In this document: positions 1-12,400 of the stretch, in pieces
How the letters are laid out: each line of letters begins with the position of its first letter
How positions within the stretch are numbered: the first letter of the stretch is position 1
Assembly: GCA_002245135.1 (NCBI GenBank)
Contig: NGBS01000004.1
Location: forward strand, 124,001 to 188,000
Direction of reading: 5' to 3'
Source of the DNA: Proteromonas lacertae
Lineage: Eukaryota; Sar; Bigyra; Opalinata; Proteromonadidae
DNA length: 64,000 bases
Made by a program: the position numbers and the translations under genes
The notes under the pieces: model-generated
What the model was told of the DNA's origin: nothing
The model's input: only the letters and a program-made list of their open reading frames with translations
Database searches by the model: none

Positions 1-854
1 GATTATGGAAGTGTTTCTGTTAGTTTTATTGGAGATTACAAGAATTCTCACTACAATGTAGTTGCAGTACCAGATTTTGGATTATCAGCATCGTATTTGT
101 TCTATTAATATGTGTTAGAATGTGTTTTAATGAATTTATTGATTATTGTGATTTAAAAAATGAATTTCAAAATCATTCATTCATTTACATCAATTTTTGT
201 GAATTAGCTAGTCCAAAATATAAAACAGAATTAACTATTGAAGATATGGCTGATGCTTTATCACAAGTCGTTAATCAGTTAGATATCGGTAATTTCATAG
301 GAATGGGTGTAGGATTAGGTTCAGAGGTATTACTAGAGTATTCACTAAACCATAGAGATCAATTAATATGTTTAATATTGTCAAATGTACATCGAAATGT
401 TTGTTCTATATTTGAATGCTGGAATTATATGTTGATGAAGTTATATTTTAAGTTGGGAAATATGAGTTCATTCTACGATAGTTTACTATATTATCATTAC
501 ACTAAACAGTTTTTATCATTCAATTCTAATTTACAAATCAAATATTTGAATGAATTATGTAGTAATAATGTTGATTCAATATATGCACAATTAAATGCTT
601 ATTATAATAGAAAATATATAGATCCAAAGAAATATCAGTTCAAAGAACCACTCCCCATGTTGTTATTAAACGGTACTCACAATACATATAGTCAAACTCA
701 TGATACTTTGACATTTGTACAACCATTAGATAAGAGATTCACTTCAGTTATACAAATTAGTCAGTCGACCCATAATGTGTTTCAAGAAAATCCAATAGAT
801 TGTTATAAACCACTAACATATTTTTATCAAGGATTGAATATACCAACAAAATAA
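1..854 (+). CDS. NDRG (N-myc downstream-regulated) family protein, 5' partial
   Basis: NDRG proteins have an alpha/beta-hydrolase fold without a working catalytic triad and act in stress response and trafficking. The frame is open from base 1 and starts inside the family's N-terminal motif (DYGSVSVSFIGDY, like YGSVTVTVYG in animals). Other family blocks follow: VPDFGLS, CFNEFIDY, the IGMGVGLGSEVLLEYSLNH strand-turn-helix (animal IGVGVGAGAYILARYALNH), an YNRK block and the C-terminal LTYFYQGL. A 26-nt intron at 93-118 (GTATTT...TTAG) joins the two parts in frame and removes an in-frame stop. The visible part is 275 residues; probably only a short N-terminus is missing. It ends in TAA and converges on the kinase gene 99 bp away. 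I am confident of the family but not of a subfamily. Confidence 0.85.
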
Positions 855-953
855 AAAGAATAATGATAAATGTTTTGTTGTTTTTTAGATATATATTGAT
901 TATTATTATTATTATTACTTAAACCAGGTCATATAAATGATTTAGTTTACTTA

Positions 954-1798
954 TTATAAAGGAACATCAGCGACTATTTTCTTTAATTCTCTCAAAGTCT
1001 CCCATGCCTTTGGTCTTTTATGAGGATCTATTGATAATAATCTGTTAATTAAATTCTGCATGTCAGTACCATATATTTCAGGAATTGGCTCAATTAAATT
1101 TCTGTTAATTTTGTCTATCAACTCTCCCATATCATTAGCCATAAAAGGTTTTTTCAAAGTACACAATTCATATAGAATACATCCAAAAGACCAAAGATCA
1201 ACTTCAAATGAGTATATTTCTTGATTTAACATCTCAGGGGCTTGATATAATGGAGAACCAACTATAGATGCAGCTACATTTGATGTTTTCAATAATTTTG
1301 ATAAACCAAAATCACCAATTACACATTCATTACATTCAGTCAAAAATATATTGTCGGGCTTCAAATCCCTATGCATAACCTTCTTGTCATGAAGATATAC
1401 TAGCCCAGAACATATTTGTTTTGCAAATCTTCTTACGTCCTATTGAATTATACTTGATTTTATACTTTCTTTGTGATAAGTCGGTTGTTTTTGGCAAAAT
1501 GTTTGATCAATTTACCTAAATCACCATTTGGACAAAATTCAGTTATTATTTGAAGGATGGATTCGTCTATGAAGTGAGTATAGTAATGAAGCACCTGACG
1601 ATCGTGTAAATTCTCTAGTATTTCCAACTACAAAGTAAATCAATAATATACTTCACGAACTATTATTTCTGTTTCTTCTGAACCTAACACAATATGCTTT
1701 AAGACATATTCTCTTTCTAACCTTGTAACAAGGAATACTCTACCAAACTGGCCACCTTTCATCTCTCTAATTAGATTATACTCACCAACATCACTCAT
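954..1798 (-). CDS. NEK-like serine/threonine protein kinase, kinase domain only
   Basis: A complete protein kinase of 264 residues made of three exons, with introns at 1628-1651 (24 nt) and 1440-1465 (26 nt). It begins MSDVGEYNLI. Kinase signatures in order are a glycine-rich loop (MKGGQFGRVF), the ATP-lysine strand (YVLKHIVL), HRDLKPDNIFL, DFGLSK, an activation segment VGSPLYQAPEM, and the DLWSFG helix. The lineup DFGLSKLLKT followed by VGSPLYQ and the YVLK strand best fits NimA-related kinases, which often act at basal bodies and cilia. There is almost nothing beyond the catalytic domain, whereas many NEKs carry a long C-terminal tail. The exact subfamily is uncertain. Confidence 0.8.
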
Positions 1799-2078
1799 TC
1801 TAATATTATTGTTGAATTCTAGTAGTTATATAGACTTTTAATACATTTTTAGCCTCTATTTTTTTCTTTTCTCTTTTGCATAAGATATAGATTTTTTGAG
1901 ACTCATCAAACTCATACATGAATAAGTTACAAAATAGTTAGCTGTTCTAACTAGTATGTTAGGAAATTATTATTGTATAACAATATATCTAAAGATATTA
2001 TTATGTTATTTTCACGTTAATCTTGTTATAATACAACATATATTTACATAATATTTTTCATTTTGCATAATATAAATA

Positions 2079-3665
2079 CTAGAAAATTATCTTAGTTCTC
2101 ATATGTTTATTCTTCAATATCTTCTTCATCATTTCTATATTTTCTACTGGTATATTGTTTTCACGGATAGTTAATACTTTTAACTTTGGCACTTCATTTT
2201 CTTCAATTACAGATTTAAAACTATCAAATCCATCTGTTTTTATTAGATTTCTGTCAAAATAGATCATTTCCAAATCCATTAGCTTTTTTTCGCTGATTGT
2301 TTTTATGAATTCCAACAATCCTATATCACCAATGCTGTTATCTATTATATTATATTATAGTCATATAATACTAGAAAAATCCACCACTTTTAAACATGAA
2401 TTCTTTTCACAGTTTCTTATTGCTTTCATTAATATAATTATTCCTTTATCTTCAATAACATTATTATTGACATAAAACTCTTCAATATTTTCAAACATTT
2501 CATTCAGCTCTTTATTTTCACACAATGTATATACACCTTCAGCAGTAAGAGATATATCTAATGAATGAATAAATAAACAGTAATACTTGATAAATCAAGA
2601 TACTTCAAACAAAATAAACTAATTCTATGATTAATACTTTTATGAAATGAGTGAACTAAATATTTTATTCCTTTATCTCCAATACGATTATCACTTAAAT
2701 CCAATCCACTTATTGTATTTATATTCATAAGATATTTTGATATTTTCTTCATTCTATTTTCATTGAGATTATTCGATGATAAATCCAAGTATTTCATATT
2801 ACCTAATTCACTTTTTGATATTATTGATTTACATAACTGTTTTATCCCTGTATCTTCTAACATATTTCCACCAATAATAAGATATTTAAAATCAGGAAAA
2901 CTGTCTATATTCTTTTTTAATGAATTACACAGCAGTTTAATACCTTTTGATGTTATTTTATTGACTATTTATATTTAGAACAATAATATTATATATATAT
3001 ATATACATGATAAATTAAGTGTTTTCAATTGGCTTTTATTCCATGTTATTAAAGCATTACTATAGAATTCAATCCCTTTATCAGATATTACATTGTAAGA
3101 AAAATTAACAACATAATTTGGACTATCTGGTAGTCTTTTCAATTGGTTAATTATTAATATAAAATCATCATCATGAATAGAATTATGAGATAAATTCAGA
3201 GTTGAGATATTTCCATATAATCCAGCTATTCCTATTTCTTGAAGCAAAACTGAGTATTTTAGTTTGGTTAAATGCACTATTGAAATATTATATATATTAA
3301 TTTATTTTATTAAAACTTGTTAATGTTGTTAAATTTCTATACTTCTTCAAAACACGAAGTATTGAAGGTAAATTAAACAGTTCAAAATCTCCTACTAGTT
3401 GCAATGATTCATCATAAGGACTTTTATTCCTAAAAAACTGATCAACTTTACTATCTCCTGTTGTAGGAAGATTATCTACTGAATATGGCGAACCAAAGTA
3501 TTTTATTCTAGGTGTAAAATCTATACTACTTGTTGTTGTTGTTGATGATGAAGAGGAAGAAGATCTAGAAGTTGGTGTATTTAGTGAAATCGGTGTTACT
3601 GAATACGAGGATGGAGACATTCTGCTGAATTCAGTGCTTGATTTTGAACGTGGTATCTTTTTCAT
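2079..3665 (-). CDS. Leucine-rich-repeat (ribonuclease-inhibitor-like) protein
   Basis: Five exons give a 481-residue protein, with introns at 3277-3316, 2965-3006, 2558-2586 and 2342-2371. The first 85 or so residues are low complexity and Ser/Thr-rich with several Ser-Pro sites. The rest is a series of long LRRs of the RI type: NISTLNLSHNSIHDDDF, LKTLNLSFNKITSKG, MKYLDLSSNNLNE, ISGLDLSDNRIGDKG, VVDFSNNSIGDIG. There is no signal peptide, membrane segment or NACHT domain, so it is probably a cytosolic protein-interaction scaffold. All four introns are phase 1, and the last three fall directly after the LS or FS of the repeat consensus, so the internal exons are symmetric units. No specific orthologue is recognised. 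Confidence 0.8.
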
Positions 3666-3742
3666 ATTTTCAATAAAAATATCTCTCTCTGTAACTCGTG
3701 TTTTAAAATTTCGTGTAAGATAAAACGGATTAATTTACATTA
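3666..3742. promoter_or_regulatory. Short divergent intergenic spacer between LRR and CCCH genes
   Basis: Only 77 bp separate the two start codons of the divergent LRR (minus) and CCCH finger (plus) genes, so both promoters must fit here or extend into the neighbouring genes. I see no TATA box or other named motif that can be told apart from general AT richness. The assignment rests on position alone. Confidence 0.35.
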
Positions 3743-5324
3743 ATGAATAGAAGAGGTGGATTTCAAAGAGGGCGACAAGGTAAAAGAGTTCAAAGGAAAA
3801 TTCAGAACAGTAGCAACAATGAGCCACAGAAAAGAAAAGCTAGACAGACTTTCGCTTCAAATGAGAGTGATAGAGTATAAATATTCAATTTATTCTCTTA
3901 AAGAATAACAAAAAAATATGCAAGTTTTTTTTAGCAGGTAAATGTGATAATCCAAACTGTGCATTCCTACATCAAAGAACACTCACTCAGAAGGGAAGTA
4001 CACAGCAATTTCCTAAAGTATTTACTTTTTAATAATTTATAAAGGTCTTAAAGAAGTCACAAGAACAGAAGACAGTTCATACTGCAGTTACACAAAATTC
4101 AGCCTTAAAATCTTCAAATACACCATCTTCTACATTAAGCCCAATTATAAAACCATCAGAAGCTAATTCTGCTAAAATACTAAACAAAACAGAAGAAATT
4201 CAATTGGAGGAAGAAAATAATCTATCTAATGAAGAGGATATAGATTCCACTGACGAATTGAATGATATATTAAACGATGAAGAGAATACTACAAAGAATA
4301 AAAAAGAAATGATCAAAACATCACCAATTAAAATAAAAGCAACAACAACTCCAAAAACTGATGAAAAAACAGATTCAAAAGAAATAGAAGTAATAGAAGA
4401 AGAAAAAGTTGAAGAAAAAACAAAAAAACCAGAAAAACAACAAGATAAACCTATTATTTCAACAATAACTACAGTAGAGAAAAATACAAATAAAAATGTA
4501 ACAACCACACCTGTGAATAGCACCAAAACAACCACACCCAAACCAAAAATTAATACAATAGTAAAATCACCTATAAAATCAATCAGATCCACTCCAAAAC
4601 CAACCAAAACACCTAAAACTCAAAATTTATTATCATCACCAATAAAACCACTTGTTAAAACATCTGAAAATATCATTTTTTACATTATATGAATTTATAT
4701 ATTATTATTATTATTTCTTTAATTATTATTTTTACTAGCAATTCAAACTGATAGTATCAATGATTCATGGGGTTCTACATTTGGATTATCATTTAGTTAT
4801 GCTGATCCATTAATGACTCTTAATAACAATTCACATATGGTATGGTCATTATCAAATGGAGCTCCAATATTTGGTAGATCACCTGTATTTCATCATCATC
4901 ATCAAAATCATGAAGATAATAACAATAACAATATAAATGATAACAATGATAATGGTAATAGTATTAAACCAACCCAACCAAATGTATATAAGGATATATT
5001 ACCCAGAAGTTCTATTATTATATCTTTTTTAAAAATTACATATACTTATTTGTTCAAAGTTTTCTTAATTTAATTGTTTAATCTCAATGGAAAATATATG
5101 ATTATAACAATTTAGAGGAGATTGAAGTAGAATCAAATAAATCTGATAATAATTCAAAATTAAAAATATCAAAAGTGAAATTAGATGAATGTGTACAGAC
5201 ATGTGATGAGAATAGTTGTGAGTGTATTCTTCATCAATATGAATCACTGCTGTTGAGAGAAAAACAATATAATAAAATAATGAATAAGTATTTATTAGAT
5301 GAACTAAAGGAAGGAATGCAATAA
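3743..5324 (+). CDS. CCCH zinc-finger protein with acidic/low-complexity tail
   Basis: The N-terminus is Arg/Gly-rich (MNRRGGFQRGRQGK). A single CCCH finger follows (CKFFLAGKCDNPNCAFLH, C-X7-C-X4-C-X3-H), a fold that usually binds RNA. Then comes a long Lys/Glu/Thr/Pro-rich region and a C-terminal segment with four cysteines. Introns at 3875-3903 (29 nt) and 4018-4044 (27 nt) are ordinary GT-AG. The next two boundaries do not splice well as GT-AG: 4670-4735 fits an AT-AC intron, and 5020-5081 fits an AT-AA intron with a U12-like branch site. A 107-nt GT-AG intron (5009-5115) is an alternative for the second. The U12-like model gives 465 residues ending in TAA. The C-terminal half is the least certain part. 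Confidence 0.65.
4670..4735 (+). other. Candidate U12-type AT-AC intron
   Basis: The 66-nt interval starts ATATCATTTT (U12-type consensus ATATCCTTT) and ends AC. It carries TTTCTTTAAT about 13 nt before the end, close to the U12 branch site TTCCTTAAC. Removing it joins phase 1 to phase 1. No GT in the right phase exists nearby, so a GT-AG model does not preserve the frame. Ending at AG three bases later would also keep the frame. Confidence 0.55.
5020..5081 (+). other. Candidate U12-type AT-AA intron
   Basis: The 62-nt interval starts ATATCTTTTTT and has TTTTCTTAAT about 13 nt before its end, both U12-like, and ends in AA. Removing it keeps phase 0 and opens the reading QWKIYDYNNLEE upstream of the clear 3' coding segment. 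AT-AA ends are a rare known U12 variant. A 107-nt GT-AG intron at 5009-5115 is the competing model. Confidence 0.35.
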
Positions 5325-5442
5325 CACCATTTTTGTTTATGTATTATTTTTGTTTTTTAAAATACTATTGAATGACATTTTTTTGTCAAGTCAAGCGTAT
5401 GAAAATCTATTTTGACATTTTTCAAATTTCAAATTTCTTTTT

Positions 5443-7947
5443 ATGAATAGCATCGATATTGGAGATCCAGCAGATCCTATTCCACCTCCAAGCACAGCAA
5501 AATTGAATAAAAGAAGATCTTTTATCAGAAACTTCCTTCCAGATGATTCTTCTGATTCATTTTCTTTTCAAGAGTATATTTAAATATTTATATTTACTAG
5601 TCCTTATACAAATAATGATAGTGAAGTATATTGAGTTGTTTTTATTGCTTATGTAGGATATGAGTATAATAAAAAACCCTTTCAATGAATCTACATCCAA
5701 AAACAATTTTCCTCCTCTTGATCCAATGTTTGAAACATCTGATGAAGAGTCATTAATTGAGAATGAAGAAGATGAAGATGATTTTAATGGAAATAAGAGT
5801 GTTGAATATAGATCAGCAATGAATAATCACAAATTAGATGTATCAATACATTATTCTACTAACAATTAGTCTCCAAACCATTTGAAAAGACAATTTGAGA
5901 ATGTTTTTGACACTCCTTTAAAACTAGATGATAATTATCTATCAGTATATTATTTTTAGTTTATATAAATAATAGAAAGTACCAATAAAAGGCTTAGAAA
6001 CTCCATTACCAAATGCAAAACCTCCATTATATAAAAGACCATTGTTTATATCACCATCATCTAGTGACAAAGTATTAACTCAAATACCAAACCAAGTTGA
6101 ACATATACCATCACGTATATATATATATATAATATTTATATTTTTATATAGCATTGGCAAAATTATCATCATTATTAAGTCCAATTGGTAAGAATAATTC
6201 TGATAATTCAAGGAACAATAACAGCAGTAATAGTAATAATAGTGGATTATCATCAACTATGATTAGCACTCCAGAACAAGGATTAGATATGATTTCACCA
6301 CCAGAAGTAGCAAGGTATATTATATATATATATATGTATAATAAATAGAAACGATAACTTAAAATCACCTTCATTTAGTTCACCAATTTCAAGGCAAAAT
6401 ATGGATAGTAATATGGAAATATCTAACGAATTATCAGCTACAAAAACACCTAAACAACCTCAACAACAACAACAACAAAATGATGAAGAATTGATAATAG
6501 AAGAAGAAATGTCTCCAATATATAAAGTAAATACAACTCCCACACCAAATACCAGCAATAATAGTAATAATAATGAAAAAAGTAATAATAATGAATTTAC
6601 TACACCAAATAATAATAATAATAATAATAATATTCCATTAGGATTAAATACAGAGTTAAACGATATATCTCCAATTACACATGATCAAATAAGTGTATTA
6701 AAAAGTCAAAATATATTACAAAACTCCACCAATTTAGCTAAAACTGCAATACTTTCATCAATCAGTAATAATAATAATATGTCAGTTATACAGAATAGAA
6801 AAAAGCCATTATCCTTCAACGAAAGATTAGAAAGTGTATTGAATGAAGAAAAGAATAAATCTTCCAATAGCATTAGTAATAATAATAATATATCTGATAT
6901 AAAAATTCAACAACAAGAACAAGAACAAGAACAACAAGGACAACAGCAAGAACAAATAAAACAAGAACAACAGCAAGAACAAATAAAACAACGACAACTA
7001 CAGAAAATATATGAATTACAACAACAACAACAAATACTTGTAAATAATTATAATAATCTAATAACTCCACCATCACATTCATCTTATCATTATCAACAAC
7101 AACATCAACAGTATAAATCAATATCAGATCAATCAACTCAAACTGATGATAATATATACACATTCTCCTCCTCATCATCATCATCACTTCATAATAATAA
7201 TGTAAGACATTCACATTCACTTACACCTTCTGATTATTCAAGACATTGTAGTTGTCATAAACATCATCACCATCACCATAATAATCGTCATTATAATAGT
7301 CGAAGTAATAGTAATTACAATAGTGATGATGATAATGATTCAAATATTGATAATGATGATGATTATAGTAATACTCATTCTAGATCAAATCATAGAAATA
7401 ATGAGAATATTTATAATAATAACAACAATATAGAAGAAAGTAATTCAATATCATATGTTAATGAAAATCTAAATACATTTTCAACAACACAATTTCCATA
7501 TCATATTTCAAATTCTCCATTGTATTATAGTAAAATCAATACTATTCCTCCTCTTCAACAACAACAACAACAATCACTCCCTACACCATTATCTCAACAA
7601 ATACCTATGCAAACTCAACCTACTGTTATATTACCATTACCTCCTCAACAGCAGCAACAGCAATATAGTAGTCCAATTGTATTCTCTCCAGGATTTGCAA
7701 CGAATACTTTACCTACTTCCTACTACTTTCAAGCTTCACCAATTCAATTTAAAAATTCTAGTTATAGGTATATTAATATAAAACACAACAATAATTTATA
7801 TGGATCAAATGATATATTATCACCAAATTATTGGGAAAGGTATATCTCTTTTATTATTTAATTATTCATAGAAAACTAGAAAATTCATACGAAAGAACAA
7901 AGAAGATTTATCTAAAACACAATTCATTGAACAATTCATTCCATTAA
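5443..7947 (+). CDS. Asn/Gln-rich low-complexity protein
   Basis: Eight exons give 760 residues. Introns are at 5574-5600, 5626-5656, 5840-5869, 5945-5975, 6115-6151, 6315-6348 and 7840-7871, all GTAT...AG; the one at 5840 contains a perfect TACTAAC branch box. The N-terminal third has Ser/Pro-rich blocks with repeated SP and TP sites. The large seventh exon is dominated by Asn, Gln, His and Ser runs, including an EQEQEQQGQQQEQ tract and a His cluster. No folded domain is recognisable. Such prion-like proteins in AT-rich genomes are often regulators or RNP components, but nothing here shows which. The start is the first ATG after the preceding gene's stop, 118 bp upstream. Confidence 0.7.
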
Positions 7948-8237
7948 TAAACAATAGAGTGTTTTAATGTAATATAAATTATTTTCATTAAAAAAGTAAT
8001 AATTTGAACTGATTTGCTTTATTACAGTAATTTTCATAACTCTATAAATAAAAATATCACACACAACTATCAAAAAAAGACTTTCAAAAATGTGGTCACC
8101 CAAAAATAAAATCAGGTTAATGAAAATCGAATGAATATAATTGGTCTAATTAATAATTTTGGGATGAATTAGATATAAATTCTTTCTTCTATTGTCCCAA
8201 TTTTTTTCATTAACCCTTTAGTTTTGGCGCTCTGTTT

Positions 8238-9375
8238 ATGTTAGGAAGAGAAAGAAAAATACGTCGTCACAAAAAAGCTCCTGAAGCTCCAAAGAAAGCT
8301 ATGACAGCTTACATTCTTTTTAGTAAGCATGTGAGAGACCAGATGAAACAAGACCCTGCTGAAGCTAATAAAGTATATATACTTTTTATCTATAACCTTT
8401 TAAATAGCAAGCAACAGAAGTAGTGAAAATTGTCGCTCAAAGGTGGGCTCTTTTAAGCGAGGAAGAAAAAAGACCGTTTATGGAAGCTGCTGAACGTGAT
8501 AAGGAGAGGTATACCTTTTAATTTTTACTTCTTAAAGATATAATCGAGAAATGGCAACTTATGATGGTCCTAGACATGTTCCGATAAAGTCTAGAGGTAA
8601 ACACAGAAAAATAGTAAAGCCTACAGTATTTTATATACATTTTTATTGTTTATAGGATGCTCCAAAGAGAATGACTTGTGCTTTTTTGTTTTTTAGTAGA
8701 GACAAAAGAGGTGAAGTAAAAGAACTCAATCCAGAAATGAAAAATACAGATGTATCAGCAGAATTAGGCAGAATGTGGGCAAATCTAACAGATGAAGAAA
8801 AACAACCTTATATAGAAAGAAGTTTAAAAGACAGACAGCGTTACATGTGTGAGAAGACTAATTATGAGAAATTACACACGCCAATCCCCAATAATAACAA
8901 TATAATGAATAATAATAACAACAATCCATCAAACCAATCAAATAATCCATCATCCTCTTCTCCTTCTAACTCTTCTAATATTGTGGTTGATGATACTGAC
9001 CATACATCATTTAGTCCAGCTATAAATGATCAAGGAATGATTCCTATTAATATATCGATGAATATGAATATCAATAATATGAATAACATGTCTTCTATTG
9101 GTAGTCCGATGAATAATCAGATTAATCAAGTTAGTATATATTTATTTATTATTTTATATATAGCACAATCAATGAATGGAATGAATTCTCAATATAACAG
9201 TTCAATGAATAATTCTAATACTGCTATTAGTTATTTGAATTCTTCAATTCCTAGTCAGATGAATATTGGAGGACCTAATTCAATGAGTTCTTTGTCAAAT
9301 ATGAATTCTATGAATTTAATGAATAATGGTATGAATAATGGACAAAATAACAATAATATCGGATATATGTTTTAA
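8238..9375 (+). CDS. Protein with two HMG boxes
   Basis: Five exons give 337 residues (introns 8373-8407, 8509-8537, 8626-8655, 9134-9163). Box A runs from about residue 17 to 83 (APKKAMTAYILFSKHVRDQM, then VAQRWALLSEEEKRPFMEAA). Box B runs from about 105 to 175 (APKRMTCAFLFFSRDKRGEV, then ELGRMWANLTDEEKQPYIER). The PKR/PKKxxxAfxlF start and the W..L..eEK.P core are the HMG-box signature. HMG-box proteins bend DNA and act as chromatin architectural factors. The C-terminal half is Asn/Met/Ser-rich and disordered. Two boxes followed by a tail resemble the HMGB layout, although the usual acidic tail is absent. It lies in the nucleus by inference. Confidence 0.88.
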
Positions 9376-9499
9376 TAATTTATTTATGTTTTACTTTTTG
9401 ATTGTTATCTTGTTTTTATTTGTAAATACACATAATACAGTCTATGTAATACAGAATAGCTGTACTAAATACGTTTGATCATTTCATTTAATTTTTGAG

Positions 9500-12400
9500 A
9501 TGTATAGAGCTTCTATTTTGTTGTTATTCTGCTCAATGCTCATGTATGCTATGAGTGTATGTCCTAATAACTGCAGTGGGCATGGAAGATGTGGTAGTAA
9601 TGGTAAATGCATTTGCTACAAGCAAGCAGTCGAAGATTCAACAAGTGTAGATGCACTTCCATTGGAATATGGTGGAAATGATTGTTCAGTTTGTATTTTA
9701 TTGTTATTATATGTTTATAGTAATGTGTCCATTGGGAATACCATTTGGGATTCAACGTGAAGCAAAAGAGTATGTGTATTTAACTAAAGGGAAAAGTGGT
9801 GGATCAAAGGAAAGGATTCTAAATAGTGAAATTAATCATAAAACTGTTAAGATAGAAGAAAAGAATGATGTAAAGCAAAATGATACTGTTGGTGTAATAG
9901 GTGAGGAGCATATAGCTGAAGCCTATTTATCAAATTTTAATTCAATTATCAATAAGAATACTGATCCTCATAATACAACATGTGTCAATTGTAATAATTC
10001 TCAAAAACAAGCTGAATTAAAACAAGTTATCAATAGAAACAATTCCAATTATATAGAAAATAAAAGAAATCTTAATGAGATGAATCAAGACAATTTTTCA
10101 TTGAATAGAGTGAGAAAATTAGATATGACTCAGATAACAGTTGATGGTAAGATTGGATATAAGTTTACTAATAGTGATACTAGCATATTTGATCAATTGA
10201 AATGTAATACTGATGTTATTAGTTGTGAAAAACAATGTAGTATTGATAGTGAGACAGATAAAAGAAAAGTTACTATTTTAGGATATGATGATAGTGTTAC
10301 ATTTATTACTATTGATCCTGACTTAAGCAGTGGTTCAGCAATTACTACTATTACATGTGATTCTAGTTACACAAATGAAAAGAAAGATTTTACAAATTAT
10401 AAAGATTTAATAGTAAATGATTTATCAAGTAAGAAGATTATTTTAAAAGGATTTGGTGAAATATTTGAATCAATAACAAGTAAATCAAGTAATGATGATA
10501 TAAAGATAGAATGTCATCATCCTACAAAGAATGTAGAGAATTTGTTATATGAATATCCAGGAAAGATCGAATCTGTTGCAGATAGTGTAAGTAATCAAAA
10601 AGATTTAGTAATCACATTTACAAGTGATATTACAAGTCATTTATCAGTGGATGATTTATGTTATTTGATGTTAGATAAATCTGGTGAAGTAATCAATTTA
10701 GGTGTTCCTGTTGTATCTGATAGTTGTGGTAGTTCTGAATTATGTGTAACAACAAGTATTTGTGATAAATGTGAAAATTTCAAATATATAATAGATCGAA
10801 AACAATGGTTTTATGAAACAGCGACAATGTTATGTGAAGTTGATGATAGTGAAGCTGATGCAAGTGATACTACAAAGAAGATTTATAAGATCTCACTTGA
10901 AGCCTCATTAAGTCGATTAATAATAAATCATTATATCTCCACAAGTAAAAGTGGAGTATCAAAAGGTGAATTAGAAATACCAAAAGGATGTAGTGATGGT
11001 AATAAAGATACAGGATTATTTGGAATATTGCGAAAGAGTGGTTCAATAAAAATCGAAATATTTGGTTATGGTAGTGATGATTTTAATGATAAAGATGAAC
11101 ATATGATATGGTCTGTAATAGAAAAAGATGGAAGAAAATATGTGACATTACGAGAAGAGTACAATTTCAATCCAATAAAATATCGAATGTTAGAAATAGC
11201 AAATGATGCAAATAAATTGAAAATGCGAATAATCATTAGTCCAGCTCCATTAATCTCCACAATTTCCAGTGATAATGGTTTAGTGATATACAAAGTTCCT
11301 CATGATTATAAGTTCGAATTGAATAATGTGATAGGTGGAACGATAGAATTTTCAAGTAAAGGTAATGATGATACTAAAGATAACATAGTGAATGAGAAAA
11401 GTAGTAATTTCTGGGGATATGATAGTGGTAAGAGAATTAGTTATATGAGTTATGATGATAAAAGTGTGAGTGATATATGTGTTGATGCATATGAAAATGT
11501 TGATGGTTTAATAAAAGTTAAAGAAGCATGTGATGGTTTATATCCATTAGATTTTGATTATAAAATGAATGAAAATGATAAACCTGATATATCAGAAATA
11601 AAGAAAGATTTTACAAATTATAAAGATTTAATAGTAAATGATTTATCAAGTAAGAAGATTATTTTAAAAGGATTTGGTGAAATATTTGAATCAATAACAA
11701 GTAAATCAAGTAAAGATAATATAAAGATAGAATGTCATCATCCTACAAAGAATGTAGAGAATTTGTTATATGAATATCCAGGAAAGATCGAATCTGTTGC
11801 AGATAGTGTAAGTAATCAAAAAGATTTAGTAATCACATTTACAAGTGATATTACAAGTCATTTATCAGTGGATGATTTATGTTATTTGATGTTAGATAAA
11901 TCTGGTGAAGTAATCAATTTAGGTGTTCCTGTTGTATCTGATAGTTGTGGTAGTTCTGAATTATGTGTAACAACAAGTATTTGTGATAAATGTGAAAATT
12001 TCAAATATATAATAGATCGAAAACAATGGTTTTATGAAACAGCGACAATGTTATGTGAAGTTGATGATAGTGAAGCTGATGCAAGTGATACTACAAAGAA
12101 GATTTATAAGATCTCACTTGAAGCCTCATTAAGTCGATTAATAATAAATCATTATATCTCCACAAGTAAAAGTGGAGTATCAAAAGGTGAATTAGAAATA
12201 CCAAAAGGATGTAGTGATGGTAATAAAGATACAGGATTATTTGGAATATTGCGAAAGAGTGGTTCAATAAAAATCGAAATATTTGGTTATGGTAGTGATG
12301 ATTTTAATGATAAAGATGAACATATGATATGGTCTGTAATAGAAAAAGATGGAAGAAAATATGTGACATTACGAGAAGAGTACAATTTCAATCCAATAAA

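Noticed and set aside
1799-2078. Possible RNA gene in the spacer between the kinase and LRR genes
   Set aside because: The 280 bp are plain AT-rich sequence with short palindromes; no tRNA boxes or convincing stem structure could be seen.
4200-4607. Hydrophobic 135-codon frame on the minus strand
   Set aside because: It is the antisense of a Lys/Glu/Thr-rich coding region; the apparent membrane character is a complement artefact.
6873-7220. Val/Leu-rich frame on the minus strand opposite the Gln/Asn runs
   Set aside because: It is a low-complexity complement of CAA/AAT repeats and lacks domain or splice support.
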